DNA of 64,000 nucleotides from positions 10,294 to 74,293 of the forward strand of contig JTDE01000444.1 of assembly GCA_014338405.1 (NCBI GenBank). Reading direction: 5' to 3'. Below the pieces are notes generated by a model. The model had not been told where the DNA came from, did not search any database, and saw only the letters and a program-made list of their open reading frames with translations. Shown here piece by piece: positions 63,059-64,000 of the stretch (positions within the stretch are counted from its first letter, which is position 1; each line of letters begins with the position of its first letter). The stretch comes from Paragonimus skrjabini miyazakii (lineage: Eukaryota > Platyhelminthes > Trematoda > Plagiorchiida > Troglotrematidae). Made by a program: the position numbers and the translations under genes.

Positions 63059-64000
63059 TGCATTTCCTACTCAATTTTGTACACATTAACGAAATACACT
63101 TTACTACAGTTTTATTTATTGTGATTTTTCCGTGCAGCCTCGCATATTCTTTGGTAGCGTTTTGCGCGGCTTCAGATCTGTTAATGGGAATGCCTTTAAT
63201 GGTGGCTAAGTTTGAGACTGTTCGGGGATTAATACTGTTGGTACTTACCTTTACGGTCTGATGAGCTGTCCTTTTGTTTGTATACTTTTCGTAACCATAT
63301 TTACTGGACAGTTTTTCCAGTGGCTAGTTTACCGTGCATGTGGTTCTGTCTGACCGTTAGCAATCCATTACTGCGGTTTCATAATGTTTAACAAACTTGA
63401 CATTGGCGTTCACTATTGAAGTAGTGAATTCGAACTCTGGTATTTTTGTACTATTCTGTATACTCTCTTATCCGTCTATGGTTGAGTAAGCTACTGCGAC
63501 AACCACTTGTCTCTTGGATACCTCGATTTCTGAAATAAGCCTGCATTACTTCCGCATGTCATATGACTCTTATTTTGTTCTTGCTAAGAGTAACACACAC
63601 GCACGGCATTCGCTTCGTTTCTTGGACCGGTTTTCCAGAGAGCATGCTCTAAGCACAACGGATGAGTACGTTCGTATACGACGTGGACACGTGTCGAAAC
63701 ACTCTCGTACTCACCCAGTCTGTCCGGCTCTGAGGGGGGACGTCAACATTGGAATAATCTTTGCAACAGTTTTAACCGCCAGATTTTGTACGTCAGGTTG
63801 TAGACTGTGCTCGAGTTGATATTGGAATCTGTGTTTATTTGATGCCCACTGATTAAAGTAGGTTGACCTCCGGCCACTATACAATGACTATGAGTTATAC
63901 AAACAGTGAAGGTTAGATTGAAACAAGACACTTGTGTAGTGGCACACAATCCAGTTTGTAGAAATGTCTGCCACAATATCACGCGGCAGCAAACACCCTT
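63059..64000 (+). other. 3' flank of NUP160
   Basis: Presumably contains the 3' untranslated region, but I see no AATAAA. The frame at 63514-63819 has no recognisable homology and no splice support. Confidence 0.5.

Noticed and set aside
63514..63819. Possible exon of a downstream gene
   Set aside because: No homology, no convincing acceptor or donor, and a length common by chance at this base composition.
1..64000. CRISPR arrays, operons, riboswitches or phage genes
   Set aside because: The sequence is animal intron and exon DNA; no regularly spaced repeats or prokaryotic gene layout were seen.

Overview
The window is eukaryotic: one gene with more than two dozen exons, GT-AG introns, and introns full of retrotransposon debris. 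The exons, read on the + strand, encode the flatworm version of nuclear pore protein Nup160. The repeats are RTE/SR2-type non-LTR elements and a Ty3/gypsy LTR element. Together with multi-kilobase introns beside introns of only 35-47 bp, they point to a digenean fluke. A large-genome, fasciolid-like fluke is my guess, but the species cannot be fixed from this sequence. A run of 100 N at 41157-41256 is a scaffold gap.

Layout. Positions 57-1260 (minus strand) hold two likely coding exons of an unrecognised gene that leaves the window on the left. It is head to head with NUP160, about 0.7 kb apart. NUP160 runs from about 1935 to the stop codon at 63056-63058. I placed 28 exons by matching translated blocks to the known Nup160 protein order and checking splice sites. 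From exon 2 to exon 27 every splice phase agrees, and the joined reading frame is about 1,970 codons. The 5' exons (1935-6004) encode the N-terminal beta-propeller and are split by tiny introns. The middle exons (13153-44195) are scattered among introns of 1-7 kb. The C-terminal helical part lies at 55095-63058.

The introns carry the mobile DNA. Intron 6 (6005-13152) has a tRNA-like repeat, a plus-strand RTE copy split by a minus-strand endonuclease fragment, and an RTE tail. Intron 7 has the best RTE copy (14500-15876). Intron 8 has two plus-strand RTE copies (17100-18020 and 18160-20125). Intron 10 has an inverted relative (23771-25300). A roughly 450-bp repeat occurs in introns 9 and 12. 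Intron 21 (10.9 kb) holds a decayed Ty3/gypsy element (48051-52553) with 300-bp LTRs and a 4-bp target duplication. It sits inside the endonuclease of an older, antisense RTE element.

No rRNA, CRISPR, plasmid-like or bacterial feature was seen. The most useful results are the reconstructed NUP160 gene model, the mixture of very small and very large introns, the nested retrotransposon history and the divergent partner gene.
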